Origin: Clostridiaceae bacterium
GTDB taxonomy: Bacteria; Bacillota_A; Clostridia; Acetivibrionales; Acetivibrionaceae
Assembly: GCA_012513545.1 (NCBI GenBank)
Contig: JAAZCB010000956.1
Location: 1 to 13,223, forward strand
DNA length: 13,223 nucleotides
Reading direction: 5' to 3'
Every line of letters begins with the position of its first letter. Positions within the stretch are counted from its first letter, which is position 1. Below are positions 6,992 to 13,223 of this stretch, in pieces. The translations under genes and the position numbers were made by a program. The notes under the pieces are model-generated. The model was not told the origin of the DNA and did not search any database. It saw nothing but the letters and a program-made list of their open reading frames with translations.

Positions 6992-8509
6992 TCAAACAAT
7001 AGGGTTTATTTCAACATCTTTATAAACATAATCATGCTCTTTACTATCCATCAATTCTTTCATGGCAGTACACAACCTCTTTACCCCTTCTTCTATATCC
7101 TTTAATGGTGCAAAGGTGAAATTCAGCCGAATAAAGTTATCTCCATGGCCTGCTATAAAGAAGGGATTTCCAGGGACAAAAGCCACCTTATGCTCTGCAG
7201 CTTTTGCAACAAGCTTCCCCGCAGATACACCGGCAGGCAGTGTACACCATATGTAATAACCGCCTCTTGGTTTATTCCAAATCAAATCGGCCGGAGCATA
7301 CTTTGTTAAAGCATCATACATTATGCCTCTTCTAATCTTGTATTCCTTGCAGATCTTTGCCATATGGGTTTCTAGAGCTCCACTTGTTATAAACCTTTCA
7401 ATAATCCACTGTGACAAGCTGTTCGGATGCAGGTCTGTTACCTGTTTTACTGCTGCATATTTCTTTACAATTTTTTTATGTGCTACCATCCAACCCAGCC
7501 TTAAGCCCGAATATACGTTTTTTGAAAAGGTACTAAGGTAAATAACATAGCCGTCATTATCCATAGACTTAATAAGAGGCAGTGAATAACCGTCATAGCA
7601 CAGTTCACCGTAAGCATCATCCTCCAAAACCATAACCCTGTACTTATACATAAGCTCTATGAGCCTTTTTCTTCTTTCAAGTTCCATCTCTACACCGGTC
7701 GGATTCTGGAAAGTCGGAACAGTGTAAATCAGCTTTGGCCTGTACCTGTGCAGGAGCTGTTCTAAAATATCAAGCCTCATACCTTTATCATCAATTGGCA
7801 CGCCCATCACCCTGGCCCCAATTGTTTTAAAGGCCTGAATCGCCTGAAAAAATGAAGGTTCCTCTACAACAACGATATCTCCGGGGTCAAGCAATATCCT
7901 TGCTGCTATATCTATTCCCTGCTGCGAGCCCGAAAGAAGCATTACCTCATCAGTACTGCAATAAACCCCTCTCTTCTGCATCAAACCGCATATTGCTTCA
8001 CGAAGTGACATAAACCCTTCTGTCGGAGTATGAAGAAGAGCTTTATAATTCTTCTTATCCACCAATTCATGTTCAATTCCTTCTAACACCTCTATTGGTC
8101 CCGATTCAGGCGAAGCAATTCCGGTAGCAAAAGAGATCAAATCTTTTCTGCTTGCTAAAGTTAATAAATCCTTAACCAAATATGAATCAAAACTGTTCGA
8201 GTATTGACTGAAAAGCTGATTCCAGGTTGGTTCCTGCAATTTACCGCTTCCCGTATTCAGTTCCTCATCCGGATATGAAAGCACGATTGTCCCGTTTCCC
8301 ACATGGGATCCCACCAATCCTTCAGCCTTTAGCTCACGGTAGGCATTTAATACTGTCGTTCTGTTTACGCCAAGACTCTCGGCTAACTTCCTTTCGGGCG
8401 GAAGGCGAAAGCCTGGAACAAGTTCTCCAGATAAGATTTGACGCCTTACCTGCTCAAAAATCTGTATATATAAAGGAGTATCACTTTGTCTGCTTATCGT
8501 AATTCTCAT
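6992..8509 (-). CDS. MocR-type transcription regulator (GntR HTH fused to aminotransferase domain)
   Basis: The 505-residue protein joins a GntR-family winged helix-turn-helix (about 5-78) to a fold-type I aminotransferase domain (about 120-490), the MocR/PdxR architecture. The HTH part shows TPLYIQIFEQVRRQILSGEL, LPPERKLAESLGVNRTTVLN and a closing GNGT. In the aminotransferase part I see FQNPTG with Asn269, LEDDAYGELCYDGY, STFSKNVYSGLRLGW with PLP-binding Lys330, and FIRLNF with the carboxylate Arg. PLP-binding residues are therefore kept, and the protein probably senses PLP or an aminated ligand. Known members control PLP synthesis, GABA use or amino-acid metabolism. No pdx or gab gene is nearby, so the target is unclear, and the related aminotransferase downstream is the obvious candidate. 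GAGGTGAT upstream of the ATG supports the start. The promoter carries a perfect palindrome suggestive of autoregulation. Confidence 0.92.
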   Translation of the reverse strand: MRITISRQSDTPLYIQIFEQVRRQILSGELVPGFRLPPERKLAESLGVNRTTVLNAYRELKAEGLVGSHVGNGTIVLSYPDEELNTGSGKLQEPTWNQLFSQYSNSFDSYLVKDLLTLASRKDLISFATGIASPESGPIEVLEGIEHELVDKKNYKALLHTPTEGFMSLREAICGLMQKRGVYCSTDEVMLLSGSQQGIDIAARILLDPGDIVVVEEPSFFQAIQAFKTIGARVMGVPIDDKGMRLDILEQLLHRYRPKLIYTVPTFQNPTGVEMELERRKRLIELMYKYRVMVLEDDAYGELCYDGYSLPLIKSMDNDGYVIYLSTFSKNVYSGLRLGWMVAHKKIVKKYAAVKQVTDLHPNSLSQWIIERFITSGALETHMAKICKEYKIRRGIMYDALTKYAPADLIWNKPRGGYYIWCTLPAGVSAGKLVAKAAEHKVAFVPGNPFFIAGHGDNFIRLNFTFAPLKDIEEGVKRLCTAMKELMDSKEHDYVYKDVEINPIV

Positions 8510-8522
8510 ACCAAATCACCTC

Positions 8523-8538
8523 ATTGGATTAATCCAAT
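8523..8538. promoter_or_regulatory. Perfect 16-bp palindrome, candidate operator of the MocR gene
   Basis: ATTGGATTAATCCAAT is an exact 8+8 palindrome with no spacer. It lies three bases downstream of the -10 box, over the expected start of transcription, and just upstream of the ribosome binding site of the MocR gene. A dimeric regulator bound there would block initiation. Autorepression by the adjacent MocR-type protein is the simplest inference, although MocR sites are often direct repeats. Confidence 0.55.
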
Positions 8539-8541
8539 TTC

Positions 8542-8570
8542 ATTATATTCTTATTATCAGCTGCACACAA
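8542..8570 (-). promoter_or_regulatory. Promoter of the MocR-type gene
   Basis: On the minus strand TTGTGT (8565-8570) is separated by exactly 17 bases from a consensus TATAAT (8542-8547). Transcription would start near 8535, within the palindrome, and give a leader of about 25 bases that contains the GAGGTGAT ribosome binding site. Confidence 0.65.
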
Positions 8571-8631
8571 CCACCAATTCTAATTTATTTTGCCCTCCAA
8601 TTATACCGAGTCTTTATTTTATGTAATAAAG

Positions 8632-8657
8632 TAAAAAAGAAAAAACCCTCAGCGGGT
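8632..8657 (-). terminator. Weak intrinsic terminator on the minus strand, possibly orphan
   Basis: On the minus strand ACCC-GCTGA-GGGT (8645-8657) is followed by a T-run broken by one C. The stem is only four or five pairs, but the T-run is long. No intact minus-strand gene ends into it. It directly follows the short frame at 8649-8771, whose stop codon is inside the stem. Confidence 0.35.
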
Positions 8658-8771
8658 CATTATAGTTTCATATGTATATCCTGTGGTTTTCATCTTATAG
8701 GTTATAAAGTTCTGTCTGCAATCAAACACTTTAAGTAATTTTTCCTTTGTATTCACCCCCCCATGCAACAT
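8649..8771 (-). CDS. Short open frame of 40 codons, unrecognised, doubtful
   Basis: The frame reads MLHGGVNTKEKLLKVFDCRQ and then NFITYKMKTTGYTYETIMTR before a TGA that lies in the terminator-like hairpin. Starts at the ATG (8771) or a GTG (8756) are both possible, and neither has a good ribosome binding site. It could be a small peptide gene, the 3' end of a lost gene, or chance. I recognise no family. Confidence 0.2.
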   Translation of the reverse strand: MLHGGVNTKEKLLKVFDCRQNFITYKMKTTGYTYETIMTR

Positions 8772-8784
8772 GTTCGCCTAATCA

Positions 8785-8850
8785 AGTTGTTATTAGTGGA
8801 CTTACCATAATTGCAGGGCCTATCTTTAATTCTTTTGCTATGATAGGTAG
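8785..8850 (-). pseudogene. Remnant of an MgtE-type magnesium transporter (C-terminal fragment)
   Basis: The minus strand encodes LPIIAKELKIGPAIMVSPLI followed by TT and a TGA. In MgtE transporters the last helices contain a closely similar segment, where Leu-Pro is followed by a Lys-Leu-Lys-Ile-Asp-Pro-Ala stretch, then SP(L/F)-(I/V)-TT and an invariant Asp. Here Gly replaces the Asp before Pro-Ala and the stop comes at the point where the family continues into the final helix. An in-frame ATG 27 bases upstream would give only 31 residues. Nothing else of the roughly 450-residue protein is visible. The identification is from memory of the family motif and covers only about 22 residues. Confidence 0.45.
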
Positions 8851-8854
8851 ATTT

Positions 8855-8884
8855 TTGTTAATATAAAAGAAAAGCATATATGAT
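8855..8884 (+). promoter_or_regulatory. Weak candidate promoter of the membrane-protein gene
   Basis: TTGTTA (8855-8860), 18 bases, TATGAT (8879-8884) points toward the gene at 9015. It would give a leader of about 120 bases. Both hexamers are imperfect, and in this A+T-rich spacer a chance match is quite possible. Confidence 0.3.
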
Positions 8885-9014
8885 AAAATAGATTTTGATT
8901 ATAATATTAAGAAAGTCCAAATCAAGGAAGGAGACATAAATAACTTTGTAGATTCGCTCTTAAATATATTACTTAATGTAATAAAAAAATGATTAAGACC
9001 TAAGGAGGCTTATC

Positions 9015-9581
9015 ATGAAGAAGAGAATAGATTTTTTATCAGGGATGCTGTTTGCAGTTGCTACAATAATATTTATCGTCTTATTTCTAACCGATGACAC
9101 GTTTTTTAATTGGGCATTTGAAAGACATCACAATATATTGAGCTGGTATATAAGACCCTTATTTATAATACCAATGGTTATATTTGCATTCAGGAAAAGT
9201 TTTACCGGTATATTCGCGTCAATATTTGCTCTGTTTACAAGTATGTTCTGGTTTCCCGCCCCAACTGCAAACAGCCCCCAGGTTTTAGAATTTTTAGCTT
9301 TTGAAATGGATTATCTTAAGGGTACCTGGACCGCTCCCAAAATCATAATAAGTATAGCAGTACCCCTATTTTTCCTTATGCTTATTACAGCAGCATGGAA
9401 AAGAAACTGGAAATGGCTTTTATGCGTTATCATAGGGGCAGCTGCCTTAAAATTCGTTTGGAGCATTGCATTTAGCGGTGAAGCAGGCATGTCTATTCTA
9501 AAACCTGCATTATTGGGCTTGATTGTCTGTATCGGTGGATTAGGCTATTTTTTTAAGAAGCATAAGCGAACGGATAAATAA
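9015..9581 (+). CDS. Multi-pass membrane protein of unknown function
   Basis: The 188-residue product is strongly hydrophobic, with about six likely membrane helices near residues 8-26, 44-59, 62-80, 108-126, 131-151 and 160-178. The N-terminus (MKKR) and C-terminus (KKHKRTDK) are both positively charged, which suggests that both ends face the cytoplasm. A conspicuous MFWFPAP motif follows the third helix, and a WKRNWKW cluster joins helices four and five. No catalytic motif, binding motif or known transporter signature is visible, and I do not recognise the family. AAGGAGG at 9002-9008 gives a strong start at the ATG. The gene stands alone and converges with the AraC-type regulator gene, the two stops being about 34 bases apart with no clear terminator between them. 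Confidence 0.8.
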   Translation: MKKRIDFLSGMLFAVATIIFIVLFLTDDTFFNWAFERHHNILSWYIRPLFIIPMVIFAFRKSFTGIFASIFALFTSMFWFPAPTANSPQVLEFLAFEMDYLKGTWTAPKIIISIAVPLFFLMLITAAWKRNWKWLLCVIIGAAALKFVWSIAFSGEAGMSILKPALLGLIVCIGGLGYFFKKHKRTDK

Positions 9582-9615
9582 ACTTTTGTGGTTTCTTCAT
9601 CAATACGAACTTTAT

Positions 9616-10494
9616 TTACACTGGATTGATTGCAAGAAACTCAATGTATCCACGTGTACCTATGGGCTCTAACTGAATGCGCGGATTATCCTGATCCCAC
9701 GCATATCCAATGATTGAGGGATTATATTTCCTTTCAGCTTCCCATATTTCTTCGATAGCCTGACCATAATCTTCTTCTGCAAAAGGTTCCCCTTGAAACA
9801 TTAGATACTTCGCAGCAGGCAGTTCGATGATGTCAAAGCCATCGGGAATTATGCCGTCATAATCCACAGGTACTTCTACGCCCTGCACATATTCGCTTGT
9901 CGCGGGTTTGCGGTAATGCTCCGGCAGCCACATGCAGACCGGTTCTCCGCTGATAGATTTCATACTGGTCAACAAACTCCACACATCACAGCCAACTTCC
10001 TCGCAATACTCAAAATAATCAGTTGCCTTAATTCCGCGCTTAATGATGGCCTTGCGAGCAGGCTTTTCAATTACCTGGACGAATACATTTTTCACTTTTT
10101 CCATTGATTCATTACTCCTTTCAATATAGCGAGATTTAACGCCATAAGGCTTAAACAAATAGAGCGGAACCGGATTTGCAGCATATTGCTTCGGATTACA
10201 ACCAAATTCCCTCGCGAAAGCTCTCTGATAGCCATCTACACTACCGAATCCCATATCCAGAGCCACATCGATAATACGGCAGTCTTCGTCCCTCAAGCGA
10301 AGTGCAGACTTACTGAGCCGCAGTCTGCGGATATAATCAGCCGGTGTAAAATTAGTCCACTGAATAAACAGTCTTCTTGCATACCAGGGAGAAAATTGCG
10401 ATACTCTAGCCAAATCCGCAAGAGTAATCTCTTCACTAAGATGGGTTTCGATATAATCCTGCATTCGCTGTACAGCCAGTATTTGTTCTCTCAT
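9616..10494 (-). CDS. AraC-family transcription regulator with C-terminal effector-binding (GyrI-like) domain
   Basis: From the ATG at 10494 the protein has 292 residues. An N-terminal AraC/XylS double helix-turn-helix occupies about residues 4-107: ITLADLARVSQFSPWYARRLF is the first HTH and IIDVALDMGFGSVDGYQRAF the second, closing with FGCNPKQY. The rest (about 133-292) resembles the GyrI-like or SOUL-type effector-binding domain that often follows such DNA-binding domains: VQVIEKPARKAIIKRG at its start, EVPVDYDGIIPDGFDIIELP and the AAKYLMFQGEP strand later, and a C-terminal GYIEFLAINPV. This class senses drugs or small hydrophobic molecules and activates detoxification or efflux genes. The target here is unknown. 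The frame is open another 48 codons upstream, but GGAGGTGAG at 10498-10506 sets the start at 10494, and the extension lacks homology. No effector gene lies beside it apart from the convergent membrane protein. Confidence 0.9.
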   Translation of the reverse strand: MREQILAVQRMQDYIETHLSEEITLADLARVSQFSPWYARRLFIQWTNFTPADYIRRLRLSKSALRLRDEDCRIIDVALDMGFGSVDGYQRAFAREFGCNPKQYAANPVPLYLFKPYGVKSRYIERSNESMEKVKNVFVQVIEKPARKAIIKRGIKATDYFEYCEEVGCDVWSLLTSMKSISGEPVCMWLPEHYRKPATSEYVQGVEVPVDYDGIIPDGFDIIELPAAKYLMFQGEPFAEEDYGQAIEEIWEAERKYNPSIIGYAWDQDNPRIQLEPIGTRGYIEFLAINPV

Positions 10495-10561
10495 TTGCTC
10501 ACCTCCGACAATTATATAATAGCATTTTGCCCGAAAGGTCCTCTCGACTATTTTTGCCTTT

Positions 10562-10590
10562 TTGCAAATTGAAAATTGGTCTGTTAAAAT
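10562..10590 (+). promoter_or_regulatory. Candidate plus-strand promoter without a plus-strand gene
   Basis: TTGCAA (10562-10567), 17 bases, TAAAAT (10585-10590), with a TATAAT (10595-10600) close behind. It points away from the AraC gene and into the 3' ends of minus-strand sequences, where no plus-strand gene exists. It may be the promoter of a lost divergent gene, an antisense promoter, or chance. Confidence 0.25.
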
Positions 10591-10659
10591 GCAGTATAAT
10601 CGTTGAATCCAAGTTATAAATTCAGGACTTAATAACACTGAAAATTTGATTTTGGTGGC

Positions 10660-10985
10660 TTATTTTTCAGCTACAACAAGCATTTCATAATCTTCTGCAG
10701 TGAGACGGTCTTCTCTTGAATAGGCCCCCAGTTTAGCTCCGAATATATCTATCTTTTTAAACCCCAGGGATTTCAAGAGCCAGTTTATCTCACTTGGCAA
10801 ATAATATCTTTCATTGCACTCAATCTTATGTTCATTTCCATCATCATCTGTAAAGCTAGTGACATTATAATCCCTCATGGTCATCAAATCAAAACCGCTG
10901 CTTTTGTAATGTGCGCCTTCTTCATTTGCGCCTGTTTCATGAAAATCATCAATGGAATGAAATAGTGGAAACAAACCATTTCCGC
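10660..10985 (-). pseudogene. 3' fragment of a class I SAM-dependent methyltransferase gene
   Basis: The last 107 residues of a methyltransferase are recognisable: NGLFPLFHSIDDF, the FDLMTMRDYNV strand, a CNERYYLPSEINWLLKSLGF helix region, KKIDIFGAKLGA and the final TAEDYEMLVVAEK. This is the C-terminal half of a domain-11/25-type class I methyltransferase. The SAM-binding N-terminal half with its Gly-rich loop is missing. Upstream of about 10985 the frame stays open to 11088, but it reads through the spacer and antiparallel codons of the cotH 3' end in another phase, giving cysteine-rich, non-homologous sequence (ILACLHLLYCQHFL). A translated product could not bind SAM. The break lies within about 30 bases of the cotH stop codon, as if arrival of the cotH segment, or a deletion, removed the first half. 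Confidence 0.75.
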
Positions 10986-11014
10986 TTAAGAAATAATATA
11001 CTGTGGCAGATAGA

Positions 11015-13165
11015 TTAATAATTTCTTTTCTTCTTTGCGACAAGAAATGTTGACAGTAAAGCAAATGCAAACAAGCCAGAATAAACAATTAAGCTCTCTG
11101 CGGCCTTTGCACCGCCAGTTGCCATCCCTTCGAAAGGTAATGATCTATCACCTCTGCCCCTATTCATCCTTGTATTATTATCAGCAGGGTTTCTCATATT
11201 GCCGCCAGGTCTTTGCGGAAAACCGTTTTCAAATTGCGTGAACATTGAAATTTGTTCCTCTGTCAACCCAAGCTCCAAAAGTTTTGCTTTCACCTCATCG
11301 GTAACAGTTCCGCCAGCCTCCTGCAAAATCTGCATTACCTGCATCATAAGCCCGGGGTCAGGCATATTTCCCTGCTGGGATGGATCAAAGCCTTCGTCTC
11401 CCGGCGGATTGTTCCAGTTTCCCGGTCGACCTCCCATGCCTCCCCAATTGCCTCCGCCCATCATGCTGCCAAGGGAAGAAAGCTTTAGATTGCCTGCTGA
11501 AATAAGCTTATCCGGGTTTGCAGACTGTTCTTTCGTGGTAGACGGTACTGTGCCGTCAAGCTGGCCCTGTATGCTCTGATAGCGCAGATTGCAAAGAGTT
11601 TTAAATGCTTCAACCGCTATTTTGTATTCTTCAAAAGTGCAAAAGGCTGTGTTGTCGTTCTTTACATAATCGGAAATAAGTGCATCAAGCTGTGTAATTT
11701 TCTCTTCCCATTTACCGTCTGCAAAATATCCTGTCATTAATTCATTAAGATAGTCGTGATATTTTTCCAGATACTCCGTATTGGATAACAACTTATCAAT
11801 CAAAGGTCTCGAACTCATTTCCACACCACTTACAGGAGTGTCTATCGGAAAATTGATAACAGAAGATGCGTTTCCGCTCTGAAATCCGCCCCATGCCAAA
11901 TTGTAGTCCCAGGGCAGGATTGTAACCTTGCCGTTATTCTCGTAAAGGTAATAATTTTGCGCCATGCCTGATGAATAACTGTCAAGGTTCACCACAACAG
12001 TATGAGCTGCAAGATACCTCAATATTTTGTCAACATGAAAATATTTATCCAGGTTTTCACCCTCGGCCAATGCCTTTAATGCAGTAATAACACGCTTACA
12101 ATCACTGTCATTGCCTTTTCCTGCAACATTATTAAAGATTGCGCCGTATGAGGAAATATCGTCTGTTGTATATTCCAAACTGCCACCATTGCCTCTGCCA
12201 CCCATAGGGCCACCGAAATTCTCCCACGGTCTCTCCATCTGTCTGTCTCCCATTTGTCCGCCACCCATCTGTCTGCCACCCATCTGTCTGTCACCCGTTT
12301 GTCTTTCGGCCCTTTGTCGGTCAGGTTGAGTTGCAGCAGAAGGAATTTCCTCTGCTCCTTGATTTGGCTGTGTTTTCCCGTCTTGCCTATTTGCCGGTGG
12401 CATACCTCCTTGTGGGAAATTTCCGCCCTGACCAAATCCCGGCGGCATACCTCCCTGTGGGAAATTTCCGCCCTGACCAAATCCCGGCGGCATACCTCCC
12501 GGCGGAAAGCCATTTCCATCTCTATTGTTACCGCCCATATCCATACTCTTTACATTGTACATCATACCCCTTGTCGTGCCGAATGTTCTTGCTTCATAGC
12601 TGTCGCCATAGGTCTCCACTGCAAGATAGAGCCCCCAGCCCATGCCATTTACTTTGATATCGGCATATCCGAAGTAGGGCGCATCTACACCTGCTTCCTT
12701 CATTAACTCATAGGAAACATACTCCTTCATGTAAGTGTTATCACCAGTCATATTATTGACTACAAAGCTATCAAGCCCAAAACACGTCTGACCACTGATG
12801 TACTCGTCAAATTGCAGGCGAAAGCTGTATCTGTCGCTGCCGGAGCCTGCAACCTGGGTTAAGCTGGAGTTTCCCTTTGGACGAATACCTACGTTTTGAA
12901 ATTTCGTTCCGTTTACAACTACATTGGCCATGATAAACTGTTCACTTCTAGCATTGTCCAGCATTTTCTGCCACTCAGCCCCATCCGCAATAATCTCAAT
13001 TGAAATTATATCTTTACCGAAAATTTTGGTTGCGTATTCTGATTCAGTTTTCATGCCGCCGTTTTCATTATGAGTATTTCCTAATACTACTAGAGCAATA
13101 CTTGCTATCAAGGCAAAAACAACGGCTATTACAACAATCATATTTATTTTTTTACTTTGTATCAT
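11015..13165 (-). CDS. CotH-kinase-family protein, membrane-anchored, with repeat-rich insertion
   Basis: CotH proteins are atypical protein kinases. In Bacillus, CotH phosphorylates spore coat proteins. The 716-residue product begins with a signal or anchor helix (about 9-30). The kinase-like N-lobe follows, with VGIRPKGNSSL (92-102) and RYSFRLQFDEY (112-122). Next comes the helical region FVVNNMTGDNTYMKEYVSYE and then a Gly/Met/Pro/Gln/Arg-rich insertion (about 209-329) containing two 15-residue repeats of GGMPPGFGQGGNFPQ and a run of RQMGG-like units. The catalytic part resumes with NLDSY (Asp395) and ILPWDYNLAWGGF (Asp420, expected metal ligand). A second Gly/Asn/Met-rich stretch (about 568-600), a helical segment (605-645) and a C-terminal membrane helix (about 690-710) ending in KKKRNY complete it. 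GAGGTG at 13171-13176 is five bases before the ATG. CotH genes in clostridia often sit beside VTC-domain and DUF4956 genes; the upstream neighbour is outside the window. Confidence 0.9.
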   Translation of the reverse strand: MIQSKKINMIVVIAVVFALIASIALVVLGNTHNENGGMKTESEYATKIFGKDIISIEIIADGAEWQKMLDNARSEQFIMANVVVNGTKFQNVGIRPKGNSSLTQVAGSGSDRYSFRLQFDEYISGQTCFGLDSFVVNNMTGDNTYMKEYVSYELMKEAGVDAPYFGYADIKVNGMGWGLYLAVETYGDSYEARTFGTTRGMMYNVKSMDMGGNNRDGNGFPPGGMPPGFGQGGNFPQGGMPPGFGQGGNFPQGGMPPANRQDGKTQPNQGAEEIPSAATQPDRQRAERQTGDRQMGGRQMGGGQMGDRQMERPWENFGGPMGGRGNGGSLEYTTDDISSYGAIFNNVAGKGNDSDCKRVITALKALAEGENLDKYFHVDKILRYLAAHTVVVNLDSYSSGMAQNYYLYENNGKVTILPWDYNLAWGGFQSGNASSVINFPIDTPVSGVEMSSRPLIDKLLSNTEYLEKYHDYLNELMTGYFADGKWEEKITQLDALISDYVKNDNTAFCTFEEYKIAVEAFKTLCNLRYQSIQGQLDGTVPSTTKEQSANPDKLISAGNLKLSSLGSMMGGGNWGGMGGRPGNWNNPPGDEGFDPSQQGNMPDPGLMMQVMQILQEAGGTVTDEVKAKLLELGLTEEQISMFTQFENGFPQRPGGNMRNPADNNTRMNRGRGDRSLPFEGMATGGAKAAESLIVYSGLFAFALLSTFLVAKKKRNY
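12235..12313. repeat. Short degenerate 15-bp-type repeats inside cotH
   Basis: Units related to CCCATCTGTCTGCCA recur here and encode the RQMGG/RQMGD/RQTGD run on the minus strand (about residues 285-311). The units keep the reading frame (multiples of three), so changes in number would lengthen or shorten the protein without breaking it. This also explains open frames on other strands here, which are not genes. Confidence 0.65.
12401..12505. repeat. 45-bp in-frame tandem repeat inside cotH
   Basis: Two copies of a 45-bp unit (12401-12445 and 12446-12490) differ at very few bases, and a partial third copy (CATACCTCCC, then GGCGG) follows to about 12505. Each encodes GGMPPGFGQGGNFPQ in the minus-strand gene. 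The near identity at DNA level suggests recent duplication and possible length variation between strains. Confidence 0.85.
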
Positions 13166-13190
13166 GCTTTCACCTCAAATCTTGGCATAC

Positions 13191-13223
13191 TTACGCGGTA
13201 TATTCGCCATTGTAGCTTACAAG
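13191..13223 (-). CDS. Possible 3' end of an upstream gene at the window edge
   Basis: On the minus strand the frame LVSYNGEYTA followed by TAA enters from the window edge and stops 15 bases before the cotH ribosome binding site, as expected for an upstream operon partner. A second frame is also open across the edge and ends in a TGA overlapping the cotH ATG, so the choice is uncertain. Ten residues are too few to name a family. Confidence 0.25.
   Translation of the reverse strand, partial: LVSYNGEYTA

Larger units (their letters stand above)
8571..9014. other. Spacer with decayed sequence; no intact gene
   Basis: This is the larger part of the 505-base gap between the divergent MocR and membrane-protein genes. 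On the minus strand it holds an MgtE-like remnant (8785-8850), a 40-codon open frame (8649-8771) and a small GC hairpin with a T-run (8632-8657). On the plus strand it holds a weak promoter for the next gene (8855-8884). The combination looks like the worn-down site of a former minus-strand transcription unit. Confidence 0.45.

Noticed and set aside
10495..10638. 48-codon N-terminal extension of the AraC-type regulator
   Set aside because: The strong GGAGGTGAG ribosome binding site serves the ATG at 10494, the AraC fold begins right there, and the extension has no family similarity.
12401..12490. Two near-identical 45-bp units considered as CRISPR repeats
   Set aside because: The units are directly adjacent with no spacers, keep the cotH reading frame and encode a Gly/Pro/Met repeat. 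They are a coding tandem repeat.
12076..12706. Long open frames on both strands overlapping the middle of cotH
   Set aside because: They arise from the in-frame DNA repeats and give low-complexity, Cys/Arg/His-rich translations with no family features. The cotH frame explains the sequence.

Overview
The window looks like chromosome from a low-GC, Gram-positive, probably spore-forming anaerobe of the Clostridia. The signs are A+T-rich spacers, strong AGGAGG-type ribosome binding sites, a CotH-like protein, and an exported protease that carries a cohesin-like module. Cohesin modules are typical of cellulosome-making genera such as Acetivibrio and Ruminiclostridium. The genus is inference.

Layout, left to right. 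At 1-1844 (minus) lies a broken secreted subtilisin-family protease. Its signal peptide, propeptide and the Asp and His part of the catalytic domain are present. The frame then breaks near 1005, and the segment holding the catalytic Ser is missing. The C-terminal part resumes in another frame as PPC-type beta domains followed by the start of a cohesin-like domain, which runs off the window. A 630-base spacer with degraded-looking sequence follows. At 2475-3188 (plus) is a short-chain dehydrogenase. Then comes a 338-base spacer with two consensus-like promoters and a hairpin-rich leader, and the glycogen branching enzyme glgB (3527-5548, plus) with a clear terminator. On the minus strand, 5641-6837 is a fold-type I PLP aminotransferase and 6992-8509 is a MocR-type regulator (GntR helix-turn-helix fused to an aminotransferase domain). 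The MocR promoter carries a perfect 16-bp palindrome just downstream of its -10 box. The 505-base spacer upstream contains what looks like a remnant of the MgtE magnesium transporter. At 9015-9581 (plus) is an unassigned multi-pass membrane protein, convergent with an AraC-family regulator (9616-10494, minus). At 10660-10985 (minus) is the 3' end of a SAM-dependent methyltransferase gene whose 5' part is gone. It abuts a large membrane-anchored CotH-kinase-family protein (11015-13165, minus) with repeat-rich insertions.

The genes do not form one pathway. glgB supports glycogen storage. The aminotransferase and MocR regulator form a likely paralogous pair. CotH is an envelope-associated protein kinase-like enzyme. 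A recurring theme is gene decay: a protease with an internal deletion, a methyltransferase lacking its 5' end, a transporter remnant and a possible relic ORF all sit between intact genes. The protease with PPC and cohesin-like domains is the most unusual item.
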